The position numbers and the translations under genes are program-made. DNA of 39,837 nucleotides from Dorea_D sp963559605 (GTDB lineage Bacteria > Bacillota > Clostridia > Lachnospirales > Lachnospiraceae), in the NCBI GenBank assembly GCA_963559605.1, contig CAUWLL010000025.1, positions 1-39,837 of the forward strand, given 5' to 3'. The notes below the pieces were generated by a model. That model was not told the origin of the DNA and did not search any database. It was given only the letters and a program-made list of their open reading frames with translations. Position 1 is the first letter of the stretch. The number at the start of each line of letters is the position of its first letter. Positions 22,091-31,560 of this stretch are shown here, piece after piece.

Positions 22091-23287
22091 ATGGCAAAGA
22101 TCAAGATGACTACACCGATTGTAGAGATGGATGGCGATGAGATGACGAGGATCCTTTGGAAGATGATCAAAGATAATCTTCTGGAGCCTTATATAGAGCT
22201 GAACACAGAGTATTATGACCTGGGGCTGGAGCACAGAAATGAGACAGACGATCAGGTGACTGTGGACTCTGCCAATGCTACGAAGAAGTATAAAGTAGCT
22301 GTAAAATGTGCCACGATCACACCAAATGCTGCAAGAATGGAAGAGTATAATCTGAAGGAAATGTGGAAAAGTCCTAATGGAACCATCCGTGCCATTCTAG
22401 ACGGAACGGTGTTCCGCGCCCCCATTGTTGTCAAAGGGATCGAGCCTTGCGTGAAGAACTGGAAGAAACCGATTACCATTGCAAGACACGCTTACGGAGA
22501 CGTATATAAAAATACAGAGATGAAGATTCCGGGAGCAGGAAAAGTAGAGCTTGTCTATACGGCAGAGGACGGAACGGAAGTGCGAGAACTGGTACATAAT
22601 TATACCGGAGCCGGTGTTGCCCAGGGGATGCACAACTTAAATGATTCCATTGAGAGCTTTGCCAGAAGCTGTTTTAATTATGCTTTGGATACCAAGCAGG
22701 ATTTATGGTTTGCGACAAAAGATACGATTTCCAAGAAATATGACCACACTTTTAAAGATATTTTCCAGGAAATTTATGACACAGAGTATGACGAGAAATT
22801 TAAAGCGGCAGGAATCGAATATTTCTATACACTGATCGATGATGCTGTTGCCCGTGTGATGAAATCCGAGGGCGGATATATTTGGGCATGTAAAAATTAT
22901 GACGGAGATGTGATGAGCGATATGGTATCTTCCGCCTTTGGTTCTCTTGCCATGATGACTTCTGTGTTGGTATCCCCGGAAGGATATTATGAGTATGAAG
23001 CAGCTCACGGAACGGTACAGAGACACTACTATAAGCATTTAAAGGGTGAGGAGACCTCTACCAATTCTGTGGCGACAATTTTTGCATGGACAGGAGCGTT
23101 AAGAAAACGCGGGGAGCTGGACGGCAATACAGAACTTATGGAATTTGCGGATAAGCTGGAGAAAGCGACGATCGACACCATTGAAGAAGGAAAGATGACG
23201 AAAGATCTGGCGCTTATTACAACCATTGAAAATCCAACTGTGTTGAACAGCGAAGGATTTATTCAGGAGATTGCCAAAAAATTATAA
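22091..23287 (+). CDS. icd: NADP-dependent isocitrate dehydrogenase (eukaryote-like type)
   Basis: Oxidatively decarboxylates isocitrate to 2-oxoglutarate. The 398-residue product belongs to the subfamily that resembles eukaryotic cytosolic IDH more than E. coli Icd, with VEMDGDEMTRI at the start, ATITPNAAR, SPNGTIRAILDGTVFR and EAAHGTVQRHY in the NADP-binding part. ATG at 22091 follows AGGAGG. With the upstream citrate synthase it makes the oxidative branch to glutamate; aconitase, which must link them, is not in this window. No clear terminator follows. Confidence 0.95.
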   Translation: MAKIKMTTPIVEMDGDEMTRILWKMIKDNLLEPYIELNTEYYDLGLEHRNETDDQVTVDSANATKKYKVAVKCATITPNAARMEEYNLKEMWKSPNGTIRAILDGTVFRAPIVVKGIEPCVKNWKKPITIARHAYGDVYKNTEMKIPGAGKVELVYTAEDGTEVRELVHNYTGAGVAQGMHNLNDSIESFARSCFNYALDTKQDLWFATKDTISKKYDHTFKDIFQEIYDTEYDEKFKAAGIEYFYTLIDDAVARVMKSEGGYIWACKNYDGDVMSDMVSSAFGSLAMMTSVLVSPEGYYEYEAAHGTVQRHYYKHLKGEETSTNSVATIFAWTGALRKRGELDGNTELMEFADKLEKATIDTIEEGKMTKDLALITTIENPTVLNSEGFIQEIAKKL

Positions 23288-23386
23288 GAAGTATGTTCGG
23301 TTGTGTTTTCTATCGCAGTAAAGATTGGGTAAACTTAAATATTTTTTTAACCAAGGAGTTCGGGCTATAGATCAGAGGGGGTTAGT

Positions 23387-25123
23387 ATGAAGAAAGAAGA
23401 ATTAAAGAAATTGATCGATACAGCTGCCGGGAGAATCCCGGCGGACGTGGTCATCAAAAATTGTAAAATCGTGAATGTGTTTTCTGGGGAGATCACAGAG
23501 GGAGACATTGCTTTAAGCGGCGGACAGATTGCGGGGCTCGGTGCATATGAAGGGAAAGAAACGGTGGATGCCGGAGGGCGTTTTGCCGCTCCCGGGTTTA
23601 TCGACAGCCACATTCACATTGAGTCCTCCTATGTAAGTCCCGAGGAGATCGGTCGGCTTCTTGTTCCGCACGGTGGTACAACCATTATTGCAGATCCTCA
23701 TGAAATCGTAAATGTCTGTGGGATCAGAGGGCTGGATTATATGATGGAGGCGGCGAAAGGAACTGCACTGGATATAAAATATGTGCTGCCCTCCTGTGTT
23801 CCGGCAACGCCTTTTGAACATGCAGGGGCAGTGATCGGTGCACCGGAAATGGAAGAGCCCATGCAGAGGAAAGGGATTTTAGGACTTGGTGAATTTATGA
23901 ATTTTCCGGGGGTTATCCATGGGGACGACAGTGTGCTCGATAAACTGATGACGGCAAAAAAAGCCGGAAAGATCATTGACGGACACGGTCCGGGAATTGC
24001 AGGAAAAGATCTGAACGCTTACACTTGTGTCGGAATCCTTGCAGACCACGAGTGTTCTACCGTAGAAGAAATGCAGGACCGTCTGGAACGGGGGCTTTAT
24101 ATTTTACTTCGGCAAGGCTCTGCCTGCCATAATTTAAGACCTTTGCTAAAAGGGGTGACGCAGGAAAACAGCAGAAGATGCCTGCTTTGTTCGGATGACC
24201 GCCAGCCGAAAACTATTTTGAGTGAAGGGCATCTGGATAATCATCTGCGTATCTGTGTGGAAGAAGGTCTGGATGCAGTGACCGCCATTCGCATGGCAAC
24301 ACTGAATGCGGCGGAGTGTTTTGGATTAAAAGATCGAGGAGCTATTGCACCGGGGTATCGCGCGGATATTGTGCTTTTGGATGATTTGAAAGAATTCCAT
24401 GTAGATAAAGTATGGATCGCAGGAGAGCTTGTGGCTGAAAATGGCACTTACCTGCCAGAGATTCATCCTTATGACATTTCTTCGGTCAAGGGAAGCGTGG
24501 TTGTAAAGGATTTCTCTAAAGAGAAGTTTAAAATGCATTTAAAAAGTAATCGGGTAAATGTCATTGAGATTCTTCCGGGAGGCGTTGTGACCGGCAAAAC
24601 GACGGCTGAGATTGAATTAGATGAAAACGGTGAGTTTATACGTAATCCCGAGGAGGATCTTGTGAAAACTGCGGTTGTGGAGCGGCATCAGGGAACGGGA
24701 AATGTAGCTTGCGGATTTTTAAAGGGATATGGGATCAAGGAAGGAGCGGTTGCCCTGTCCGTGGCACACGATTCTCACAATATCATTGTGGTGGGCGTCA
24801 GTGATGAGGAGATGGAATCTGCCGTAAATGCGCTCGTGGAGCAGGAAGGCGGTATTGTTCTTGTGAAAAACGGCAAGGTGATCGAACGGATGCCTATGCC
24901 GATCGCAGGCCTTATGAGCGATCAATCCGGCGAATGGGTGGATCGAAAACTTACGGATATTCACGAGAAGGCATTTTCGGAATTAGGAATTTGTGGAGAG
25001 GTGGAACCTGTCATGACGCTTTGCTTTATGTCCCTGGCAGTGATTCCAGAGATAAAACTTACGGATATGGGATTATTTGATGTGAATACTTTTTCTTTTC
25101 TTCCGGTAGAAGCGGACATATAA
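23387..25123 (+). CDS. ade: Adenine deaminase
   Basis: Hydrolyses adenine to hypoxanthine and ammonia for purine salvage. The 578-residue product is an amidohydrolase of the AdeC type. It starts with a small beta domain, has the metal-binding DSHIHIESS motif, HGPGIAGKDLNAY and SDDRQPKTI in the barrel, and ends with the family-specific C-terminal domain containing VAHDSHNIIVVG. The full length argues for an intact gene. ATG at 23387 is preceded by GAGGGGG. The 99 bases before it show no purine riboswitch that I can recognise. A terminator follows. Confidence 0.95.
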   Translation: MKKEELKKLIDTAAGRIPADVVIKNCKIVNVFSGEITEGDIALSGGQIAGLGAYEGKETVDAGGRFAAPGFIDSHIHIESSYVSPEEIGRLLVPHGGTTIIADPHEIVNVCGIRGLDYMMEAAKGTALDIKYVLPSCVPATPFEHAGAVIGAPEMEEPMQRKGILGLGEFMNFPGVIHGDDSVLDKLMTAKKAGKIIDGHGPGIAGKDLNAYTCVGILADHECSTVEEMQDRLERGLYILLRQGSACHNLRPLLKGVTQENSRRCLLCSDDRQPKTILSEGHLDNHLRICVEEGLDAVTAIRMATLNAAECFGLKDRGAIAPGYRADIVLLDDLKEFHVDKVWIAGELVAENGTYLPEIHPYDISSVKGSVVVKDFSKEKFKMHLKSNRVNVIEILPGGVVTGKTTAEIELDENGEFIRNPEEDLVKTAVVERHQGTGNVACGFLKGYGIKEGAVALSVAHDSHNIIVVGVSDEEMESAVNALVEQEGGIVLVKNGKVIERMPMPIAGLMSDQSGEWVDRKLTDIHEKAFSELGICGEVEPVMTLCFMSLAVIPEIKLTDMGLFDVNTFSFLPVEADI

Positions 25124-25135
25124 AAGTTAAAAATG

Positions 25136-25177
25136 CACGGAATCAGCGGATCTTCGGCTGTTCCGTGTATTTTCTTT
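25136..25177 (+). terminator. Rho-independent terminator after ade
   Basis: CACGGAA-T-CAGC pairs with GCTG-TTCCGTG (25157-25167) with one bulged T, followed by TATTTTCTTTT. It separates ade from polA. Confidence 0.8.
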
Positions 25178-25302
25178 TATAACGCGGAAGATGGAAGGGA
25201 AGAGGAAAAGATATTCAAAAGAAATACAAAGATGGGGATTTTAAAAATCTCCGTTTTGGTGTATAGTAATAAGATAGTGATAAACTGACATGGAGAAGTG
25301 AA

Positions 25303-27918
25303 ATGAGTGAAAAGATTGTATTGATAGATGGACACAGCATTTTGAACAGAGCATTTTACGGTCTTCCGGCGCTTACCAATGCCGAAGGACTTCATACGAA
25401 TGCGATTTATGGTTTCCTTACCATTCTGTTTAAGATCTTGGAAGAAGAAAAGCCGGAGTATCTGACCGTTGCTTTTGATGTATATGTGCCTACTTTCCGC
25501 CATAAGATGTTTGCGGAGTATAAGGGTACAAGAAAGCCTATGGCGGACGAGCTTCGCCAGCAGGTGCCTGTCATTAAGGAAGTTTTGCAGGCCATGGGTA
25601 TTAAGACTGTAGAGCAGGCAGGACTGGAGGCAGACGATCTTCTTGGAACGATTTCCAGACGGGGAGAAGAGCGGGGCATGGAAGTAGCAGTGATTTCCGG
25701 AGACAGGGATTTATTGCAGCTTGCTACAGAGCATGTGAAGATCCGGATCCCAAAAACGAAACAGGGGCGGACAGAAGTAGAGGATTACTACAGTGCAGAT
25801 GTGAAAGAACGCTATCAGGTAACGCCGGAAGAGTTTATTGATTTGAAAGCGCTGATGGGGGATACGTCTGATAATATTCCAGGTGTTCCGAGTGTGGGAG
25901 AAAAAACTGCCACAAAGATTATTACAGAATACCATTCCATTGAGAATGCCTATGCTCATGTAGATGAGATCAAACCGCCGAGAGCGTCCAAAGCGTTAAA
26001 AGAGCACTGGGATCTGGCGGTCATGAGTAAAACACTTGCGACCATTGATGTGCATGCGGAGTTTGCCTATGATTTTGAGGACGCGCGTCTTGGCAATATC
26101 TACACCGAAGAAGCCTACGCTTATTTTCAGAAGTTACAGTTTAAGAACCTGCTTTCCAAATTCGATGTGACGGCTCCGTCCAATCAGGTGGAGGATAGCT
26201 TCCAAGTAGTAGAGGAGAAGCAAAAAGCGGCCGAATTACTGGCACAGGCAAAACACGCTTCGTGTGTCGGCGCGGCGGTTTATAAAGACACAGAGAATGT
26301 GCTGCCCTTATTTGCCCATGAGGCGGGAGTGGGCGGAGCTGCCATTTGTTTCTCGGATACGGACATTGTATGTATCAAATGTACAGGGGAGATTTCCGGC
26401 ACATGGTTGATGGACGAGCTTTCCGAGGTTGCAGGAGAGACACAGAAGTTTGTGCTGTTTGATGTGAAGAAGGCTATGGAGTATGTAAAACTTCCGAAGC
26501 CGGAAGTCTGCTTTGACGCTACGGTGGCGGCATATCTTTTGAATCCACTGAAAAGTGATTACACTTATGAAGATGTGGCAAGGGAACAGCTAGACTTGAT
26601 GATCGAGGAGAAAGCAGACCTTTGTACCAAGGCATGTTATGAAGCGTACACTGCGTGGAAGGCTAGCGGTATTTTGGAGGAGAAGCTGAAAGAGACAAAC
26701 TTGATACAGCTTTTTGAGACTGTGGAGATGCCTCTTGTGTTCACGCTTTATGATATGGAGCAAAACGGCGTGAAGGTGCAGGCGGAAGCTTTGAAAATAT
26801 ACGGAGACCAGCTTGGCGGTAAAATTGTGGAGCTGGAAAAAGAGATTTACGAAGAAGCGGGTGAGACGTTTAATATAAATTCTCCGAAACAGCTTGGCAT
26901 AGTCCTTTTTGAGAACATGAAAATTCCGGGCAGTAAAAAGACAAAGACAGGGTATTCTACAGCGGCGGACGTACTGGAAAAACTGGCGCCGGATTATCCG
27001 ATCGTTGCCAAAATACTGGAGTATCGGCAGCTGGCGAAACTAAAGTCTACTTATGCGGACGGACTGGCGAACTATATACAGGAGGATGGAAGAATCCACG
27101 GAAAGTTTAATCAGACTGTAACAGCAACGGGAAGGATCAGCAGTACCGAGCCGAATCTTCAGAATATTCCGGTGCGGGTGGAGCTTGGCAGATTGATCCG
27201 AAAGGTGTTTGTGCCGGAAGAGGATTATGTGTTTGTGGATGCGGATTATTCGCAGATCGAGTTGCGAGTGCTGGCTCACTGTTCGGGAGACAAAAAGCTG
27301 ATACAAGCTTACAAAGAAGAGGCAGATATTCACAGGATTACGGCTTCTCAGGTATTTCATGTGCCCTTTGAGGAAGTGACGGATCTGCAGAGGCGTAATG
27401 CCAAAGCAGTGAATTTCGGGATCGTATATGGTATCAGCTCTTTCGGATTGAGTCAGGACCTCAGTATTACAAGAAAAGAAGCGGCAAACTATATCGAAGA
27501 TTATTTCCGTACGTATCCGGGAATTAAGATATTTTTGGACGATACCGTAGCACACGCCAAAGAGATGGGCTATGTAGTGACGTTATTTGGCAGAAGACGT
27601 CCGGTACCGGAACTGGCATCCAGCAACTTTATGCAGCGTTCTTTCGGAGAGCGTGTTGCCATGAACGCGCCGATCCAAGGAAGTGCGGCGGATATTATGA
27701 AGATCGCCATGATTGGTGTAAATAAAAGACTGAAAGAACAAGGGTTAAAGTCGAGACTGGTGTTGCAAGTACACGATGAGCTTCTTGTGGAAACACATAA
27801 GACAGAAGTAGATCGGGTGAAACAGATCTTAAAAGAGGAAATGATGCAGGCTGCGGCTCTGGACGTTCCTTTAGAAATCGATATGCACACGGGGAATAAC
27901 TGGTACGAAGCAAAATAA
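25303..27918 (+). CDS. polA: DNA polymerase I
   Basis: Repair and Okazaki-fragment-processing polymerase of 871 residues. The N-terminal 5' nuclease domain (about 1-290) has DGHSILNRAF, the acidic EADDLLGT and SGDRDLLQL sites. The middle domain (about 300-475) has the 3'-5' exonuclease fold, but the place of the catalytic DxE of motif I reads VGAAVYKD, so proofreading is probably absent, as in Bacillus PolA. The polymerase domain has DADYSQIELRVLAH (motif A), RRNAKAVNFGIVYG (the O helix) and QVHDELL (motif C). ATG at 25303 follows TGGAGAAG. coaE follows after 11 bases. Confidence 0.97.
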   Translation: MSEKIVLIDGHSILNRAFYGLPALTNAEGLHTNAIYGFLTILFKILEEEKPEYLTVAFDVYVPTFRHKMFAEYKGTRKPMADELRQQVPVIKEVLQAMGIKTVEQAGLEADDLLGTISRRGEERGMEVAVISGDRDLLQLATEHVKIRIPKTKQGRTEVEDYYSADVKERYQVTPEEFIDLKALMGDTSDNIPGVPSVGEKTATKIITEYHSIENAYAHVDEIKPPRASKALKEHWDLAVMSKTLATIDVHAEFAYDFEDARLGNIYTEEAYAYFQKLQFKNLLSKFDVTAPSNQVEDSFQVVEEKQKAAELLAQAKHASCVGAAVYKDTENVLPLFAHEAGVGGAAICFSDTDIVCIKCTGEISGTWLMDELSEVAGETQKFVLFDVKKAMEYVKLPKPEVCFDATVAAYLLNPLKSDYTYEDVAREQLDLMIEEKADLCTKACYEAYTAWKASGILEEKLKETNLIQLFETVEMPLVFTLYDMEQNGVKVQAEALKIYGDQLGGKIVELEKEIYEEAGETFNINSPKQLGIVLFENMKIPGSKKTKTGYSTAADVLEKLAPDYPIVAKILEYRQLAKLKSTYADGLANYIQEDGRIHGKFNQTVTATGRISSTEPNLQNIPVRVELGRLIRKVFVPEEDYVFVDADYSQIELRVLAHCSGDKKLIQAYKEEADIHRITASQVFHVPFEEVTDLQRRNAKAVNFGIVYGISSFGLSQDLSITRKEAANYIEDYFRTYPGIKIFLDDTVAHAKEMGYVVTLFGRRRPVPELASSNFMQRSFGERVAMNAPIQGSAADIMKIAMIGVNKRLKEQGLKSRLVLQVHDELLVETHKTEVDRVKQILKEEMMQAAALDVPLEIDMHTGNNWYEAK

Positions 27919-27929
27919 GAGGTGAAGAT

Positions 27930-28520
27930 ATGAAGATCATAGGATTAACCGGCGGTATAGGCGCAGGAAAAACACAGATTTTAGAATATTTAAACGATAA
28001 ATACGGGGCTACGATCTGCCAGGCTGACCAAGTGGCAAAACGGCTTCAGAAAAAAGGAACAGAAGTATATCAAAAAATCGTAGAACATTTCGGAGAGGAG
28101 ATCTTGGATGAAAAAGAAGAGATCGACCGGGAGAAGCTGGGCAGTATTGTATTTGCAGATTCCAAAGAGCTTGAGGTGCTAAATGGGATTGTGCATCCGG
28201 CAGTCAAGGAAGAGGTGCTGCGAAAAATTTCCAGCGAGACCAAACGCAGTACGAACTTGTTTCTTCTTGAGGCAGCGCTTCTCATCGAAGATCACTACGA
28301 TGAAATCTGCGATGAGTTGTGGTATGTGTATGTGCAAAAAGAGGTCAGAAAGAAACGTCTGATTTACTCCAGAGGGTATCAGCCGGAGAAAGTAGACGAG
28401 ATCATGGCGTCTCAGCTTTCCAAAGAGGACTTTTTCAAAGCCTGTGACCGTGTCATTGACAATAACGGGGTGTTTGCGGAGACCATGCTACAATTAGACA
28501 AAATTGTAAGTGAATTATAG
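27930..28520 (+). CDS. coaE: Dephospho-CoA kinase
   Basis: Phosphorylates dephospho-CoA, the last step of coenzyme A synthesis. The 196-residue product begins with the P-loop GLTGGIGAGKTQ and has the family segments ADQVAKRLQKKG, EVLNGIVHPAV and VDEIMASQLS. ATG at 27930 follows AGAGGTG 11 bases after the polA stop. Pairing with polA is common in Firmicutes and supports the call. Confidence 0.95.
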   Translation: MKIIGLTGGIGAGKTQILEYLNDKYGATICQADQVAKRLQKKGTEVYQKIVEHFGEEILDEKEEIDREKLGSIVFADSKELEVLNGIVHPAVKEEVLRKISSETKRSTNLFLLEAALLIEDHYDEICDELWYVYVQKEVRKKRLIYSRGYQPEKVDEIMASQLSKEDFFKACDRVIDNNGVFAETMLQLDKIVSEL

Positions 28521-28583
28521 ATTTGATTTTGTCGGCAAAAAACGGACAAAGAAATAGAAACAGATAGGAGTTATCAGTAACAC

Positions 28584-29381
28584 ATGAGAATATGCAGCAT
28601 TGCCAGTGGAAGCAGTGGAAATTGTTTCTATGTAGGAGACGATACCACGCATCTGCTGGTGGATACCGGAATCAGTAAAAAGCGGATCGAAGCAGGACTT
28701 TGTGAGCTTGATATAAAAGGAGAGGAGCTGGACGGAATCTTGATCACCCATGAACATGTAGATCACATACAGGGACTTGGAGTGTTCAGCAGAAAATACG
28801 GGATTCCGGTTTATGGAACCGGAGGAACACTGGAAGGAATCAGAAAGTGCAAGAGTCTCGGAAAGATGCCGGAAGGGTTGCTCCATGAGGTACGGACCGA
28901 TGAAGGATTTCAGATTGGGGATATGGATATTCGTGCTTTTCGTATCTCTCACGATGCCAATGAGCCGTCGGGATACCGGATAGAAAATGGCAGGAGATCG
29001 GTGGCAGTGGCAACGGATCTTGGAACTTACGATGAATATATCATAGACAATCTGAAAAATCTGGACGGGCTCGTGCTGGAAGCCAACCATGATCTACATA
29101 TGTTGGAGGTAGGGCCGTATCCGTATCCTCTGAAACGAAGAGTGATGGGAGACTACGGACATTTATCCAATGAATTGTCAGGGCGGCTTCTTTGTGATAT
29201 ACTACATGACAACCTGAGATGTGTCATGCTTGGACATCTGAGTAAGGAGAATAATTACGCCCGTCTCGCCTATGAGACTGTAAAGCTTGAGGTTACCATG
29301 GGAGACAATCCGTATAAGGGAGAGGACATCCGTATGCTGGTAGCCGACAGGGAGCAGGTATCGGAAATTATTTCTTTATAA
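28584..29381 (+). CDS. walJ: Metallo-beta-lactamase fold hydrolase, WalJ/YycJ type
   Basis: Predicted metal-dependent nuclease-like hydrolase of 265 residues, cytoplasmic. The N terminus ICSIASGSSGNC and the metal motif THEHVDH (residues 55-61) are typical of the WalJ (YycJ) family. A later histidine in FRISHDANEP and LEANHDLHML complete the expected binuclear metal site, and GHLSKENN lies near the end. In Bacillus walJ lies in the walRK operon; here it is with coaE and degV instead, so a link to cell-wall control is not supported by context. ATG at 28584 follows a weak TAGGAG at some distance. Confidence 0.88.
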   Translation: MRICSIASGSSGNCFYVGDDTTHLLVDTGISKKRIEAGLCELDIKGEELDGILITHEHVDHIQGLGVFSRKYGIPVYGTGGTLEGIRKCKSLGKMPEGLLHEVRTDEGFQIGDMDIRAFRISHDANEPSGYRIENGRRSVAVATDLGTYDEYIIDNLKNLDGLVLEANHDLHMLEVGPYPYPLKRRVMGDYGHLSNELSGRLLCDILHDNLRCVMLGHLSKENNYARLAYETVKLEVTMGDNPYKGEDIRMLVADREQVSEIISL

Positions 29382-29415
29382 GAATGAAAATGAAAGAAAA
29401 TGAGGAGCAAAAGCA

Positions 29416-30273
29416 ATGGGGAAAGTAGCAATTGTAACCGACAGTAACAGTGGTATTACACAGGCGGAGGCAAAGGAAAGAGGAATCTATGTGGTGCCTA
29501 TGCCGTTCTACATTAACGAAGAATTATTTTATGAGGATATTACCCTTACACAGGAAGAATTTTATAAGAAACTGGCAGAAGATGCGGAGATCTCCACTTC
29601 TATGCCGTCTCCGGGAGATGTGGTAGATTTATGGGAAGAACTGTTAAAGGAATATGACGAGGTTGTACATATCCCAATGTCCAGCGGATTGAGCAGTTCT
29701 TGTGATACAGCCAGAATGCTGGCACAGGATTTTGAGGGAAAGGTCCATGTGGTGGATAACCAGAGAATTTCCATTACCCAGAAACGTTCTGTGGATGATG
29801 CGGTGGCTATGGCGAAGAAGGGCATGTGTGGTTCTGAGATTGTAGAAGCGCTGATGAAAGAGAAGCTGGAAGCAAGTATTTATATTACGGTAGATACATT
29901 AAAATACTTAAAAAAGGGCGGACGTATTACACCGGCTGCCGCCGCTATCGGAACCGTGCTTAATTTGAAGCCAGTACTTCAGATCCAGGGAGAGAAGCTG
30001 GATGCATTTTCCAAAGCGCGGGGATGGAAATCTGCCAAGAAGATTATGCTGGACGCTATGGAGAAAGACGTAAAAGAGCGTTTTGCAGGAAAGAAAATGC
30101 AGATTGACATTGCCCACACTTGTACAGAAGATGAGATCAAACCGTGGGTGGATGAGGTTTCGGCAAGATTTCCGGGACACGAGATGTATGTGGACAGGCT
30201 TTCTTTAAGCGTATCCTGTCATATCGGACCGGGAGCAATGGCGATTGCCTGTACAAAAGCGGCAGACATGTAA
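29416..30273 (+). CDS. DegV family fatty acid-binding protein
   Basis: DegV-type protein of 285 residues. In the family such proteins bind fatty acids and deliver them to the fatty acid kinase FakA. The N-terminal segment IVTDSNSGITQAEA, the PMSSGLSSSCDTA loop around the carboxylate, and a C-terminal half with HIGPGAMAIA are characteristic. ATG at 29416 follows GAGGAG. No fakA is in the window, so the partner cannot be checked here. Confidence 0.92.
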   Translation: MGKVAIVTDSNSGITQAEAKERGIYVVPMPFYINEELFYEDITLTQEEFYKKLAEDAEISTSMPSPGDVVDLWEELLKEYDEVVHIPMSSGLSSSCDTARMLAQDFEGKVHVVDNQRISITQKRSVDDAVAMAKKGMCGSEIVEALMKEKLEASIYITVDTLKYLKKGGRITPAAAAIGTVLNLKPVLQIQGEKLDAFSKARGWKSAKKIMLDAMEKDVKERFAGKKMQIDIAHTCTEDEIKPWVDEVSARFPGHEMYVDRLSLSVSCHIGPGAMAIACTKAADM

Positions 30274-30319
30274 TTGATAAAAGGAAAATGTTAATGGATA
30301 TAAAACGGAGGAGTAAAGC

Positions 30320-31495
30320 ATGAATTATGCGGAGGAATCTTTAAAGCTACATGAAAAGTGGAAAGGGAAGATCGAGGTTGTAGAGACTGTGCCGGTAAGT
30401 TCCAAAGAGGATCTGGCGCTTGCATATACGCCGGGGGTTGCCGAGCCTTGTCTGGAAATCCAGAAAGATGTTGAGAGGAGCTATGACTTGACGCGTCGTC
30501 ACAATATGTGTCTGGTGGTGACAGACGGTTCTGCCGTTCTTGGTCTTGGAGATATTGGACCGGAGGCAGGAATGCCTGTAATGGAGGGGAAATGCGTGCT
30601 CTTTAAAGCATTTGGCGGAGTAGATGCCTTTCCTATGTGTATTAAGAGCCATGACGTAGATACGATTGTGGAGACGATCTATCAGATTTCGGGAAGTTTT
30701 GGCGGAGTGAATTTAGAAGATATTTCCGCTCCCAGATGTTTTGAGATCGAGAAACGTCTGAAAGAACGTTGTGATATTCCAATCTTCCATGACGATCAGC
30801 ACGGAACTGCCATTATTACACTGGCAGGTCTTATGAATGCGCTGAAGGTGACCGGAAAGAAGCTGGAGGAAGTGAAGATTGTAATGAACGGTGCAGGGGC
30901 GGCGGCAATTGCAATCTGTAAGCTGTTACTCACAAGCGGAGCAAAGAATATTACGCTTTGTGACAGAAAAGGCGCTATTTATGAAGGCAGAGCCGAGGGG
31001 ATGAATGCCATCAAAGAGGAAATTGCAAAAGTTACTAATCTCGCGAAGGTTTCCGGGACTTTGGCAGAAGTGCTCAAAGATGCAGATGTGTTTATCGGTG
31101 TGAGCGCTCCGGGAGCGGTTACGGTAGATATGGTAAAGACGATGAAAAAAGATGCGATCGTGTTTGCCTGTGCAAATCCTACGCCGGAGATCTTCCCGGA
31201 GGATGCAAAAGCCGGCGGCGCCAAAGTGGTTGCAACAGGGCGCAGTGATTTTCCAAACCAGATCAACAACGTACTGGCATTTCCGGGGATTTTCCGGGGA
31301 GCGTTTGATGTGCGGGCGAAGGATATTAATGATGAGATGAAGCTTGCGGCAGCAAAGGCGTTGGCAGAACTGATCAGTGACGAAGAACTGTGTGCGGATT
31401 ATATTATCCCGGCGGCGTTTGATGAGAGAGTGGGAAGCACTGTAGCGAAAGCCGTGGCAAAAGCGGCGACAGACAGTGGGGTTGCCAGACTGTAA
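30320..31495 (+). CDS. Malic enzyme (malate dehydrogenase, decarboxylating)
   Basis: Converts malate and NAD(P)+ to pyruvate, CO2 and NAD(P)H. The 391-residue product is the short bacterial form without the phosphotransacetylase-like tail of MaeB. Motifs are AYTPGVAEPC, the metal/malate segment FHDDQHGTAI, the nucleotide-binding loop NGAGAAAIAI, and ANPTPEIFPEDA. ATG at 30320 follows GGAGG. NAD versus NADP preference cannot be read with confidence. Two hairpins follow before the convergent XRE gene. Confidence 0.94.
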   Translation: MNYAEESLKLHEKWKGKIEVVETVPVSSKEDLALAYTPGVAEPCLEIQKDVERSYDLTRRHNMCLVVTDGSAVLGLGDIGPEAGMPVMEGKCVLFKAFGGVDAFPMCIKSHDVDTIVETIYQISGSFGGVNLEDISAPRCFEIEKRLKERCDIPIFHDDQHGTAIITLAGLMNALKVTGKKLEEVKIVMNGAGAAAIAICKLLLTSGAKNITLCDRKGAIYEGRAEGMNAIKEEIAKVTNLAKVSGTLAEVLKDADVFIGVSAPGAVTVDMVKTMKKDAIVFACANPTPEIFPEDAKAGGAKVVATGRSDFPNQINNVLAFPGIFRGAFDVRAKDINDEMKLAAAKALAELISDEELCADYIIPAAFDERVGSTVAKAVAKAATDSGVARL

Positions 31496-31522
31496 GAAAA
31501 AGTGAAGGATGGAGATTAAGAA

Positions 31523-31550
31523 GGGGGAATCGGCTAATGCCGATTCCCCC
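31523..31550 (+). terminator. GC-rich hairpin after malic enzyme
   Basis: GGGGGAATCGGC and GCCGATTCCCCC form a perfect 12-bp stem with loop TAAT, but the 3' flank is GATTAAAAG with no T-run. It is probably an mRNA-end structure or a weak terminator; the hairpin at 31561 completes termination. Confidence 0.6.
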
Positions 31551-31560
31551 GATTAAAAGA

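Noticed and set aside
23288..23386. Purine riboswitch before adenine deaminase
   Set aside because: I looked for the paired loops and the conserved junction of purine aptamers and found none; only a weak TTGG...CCAA pairing is present.
25234..25252. GGGGATTTT/AAAAATCTCC hairpin before polA as terminator or attenuator
   Set aside because: The arms leave almost no loop and no T-run follows; likely a chance A/T palindrome.
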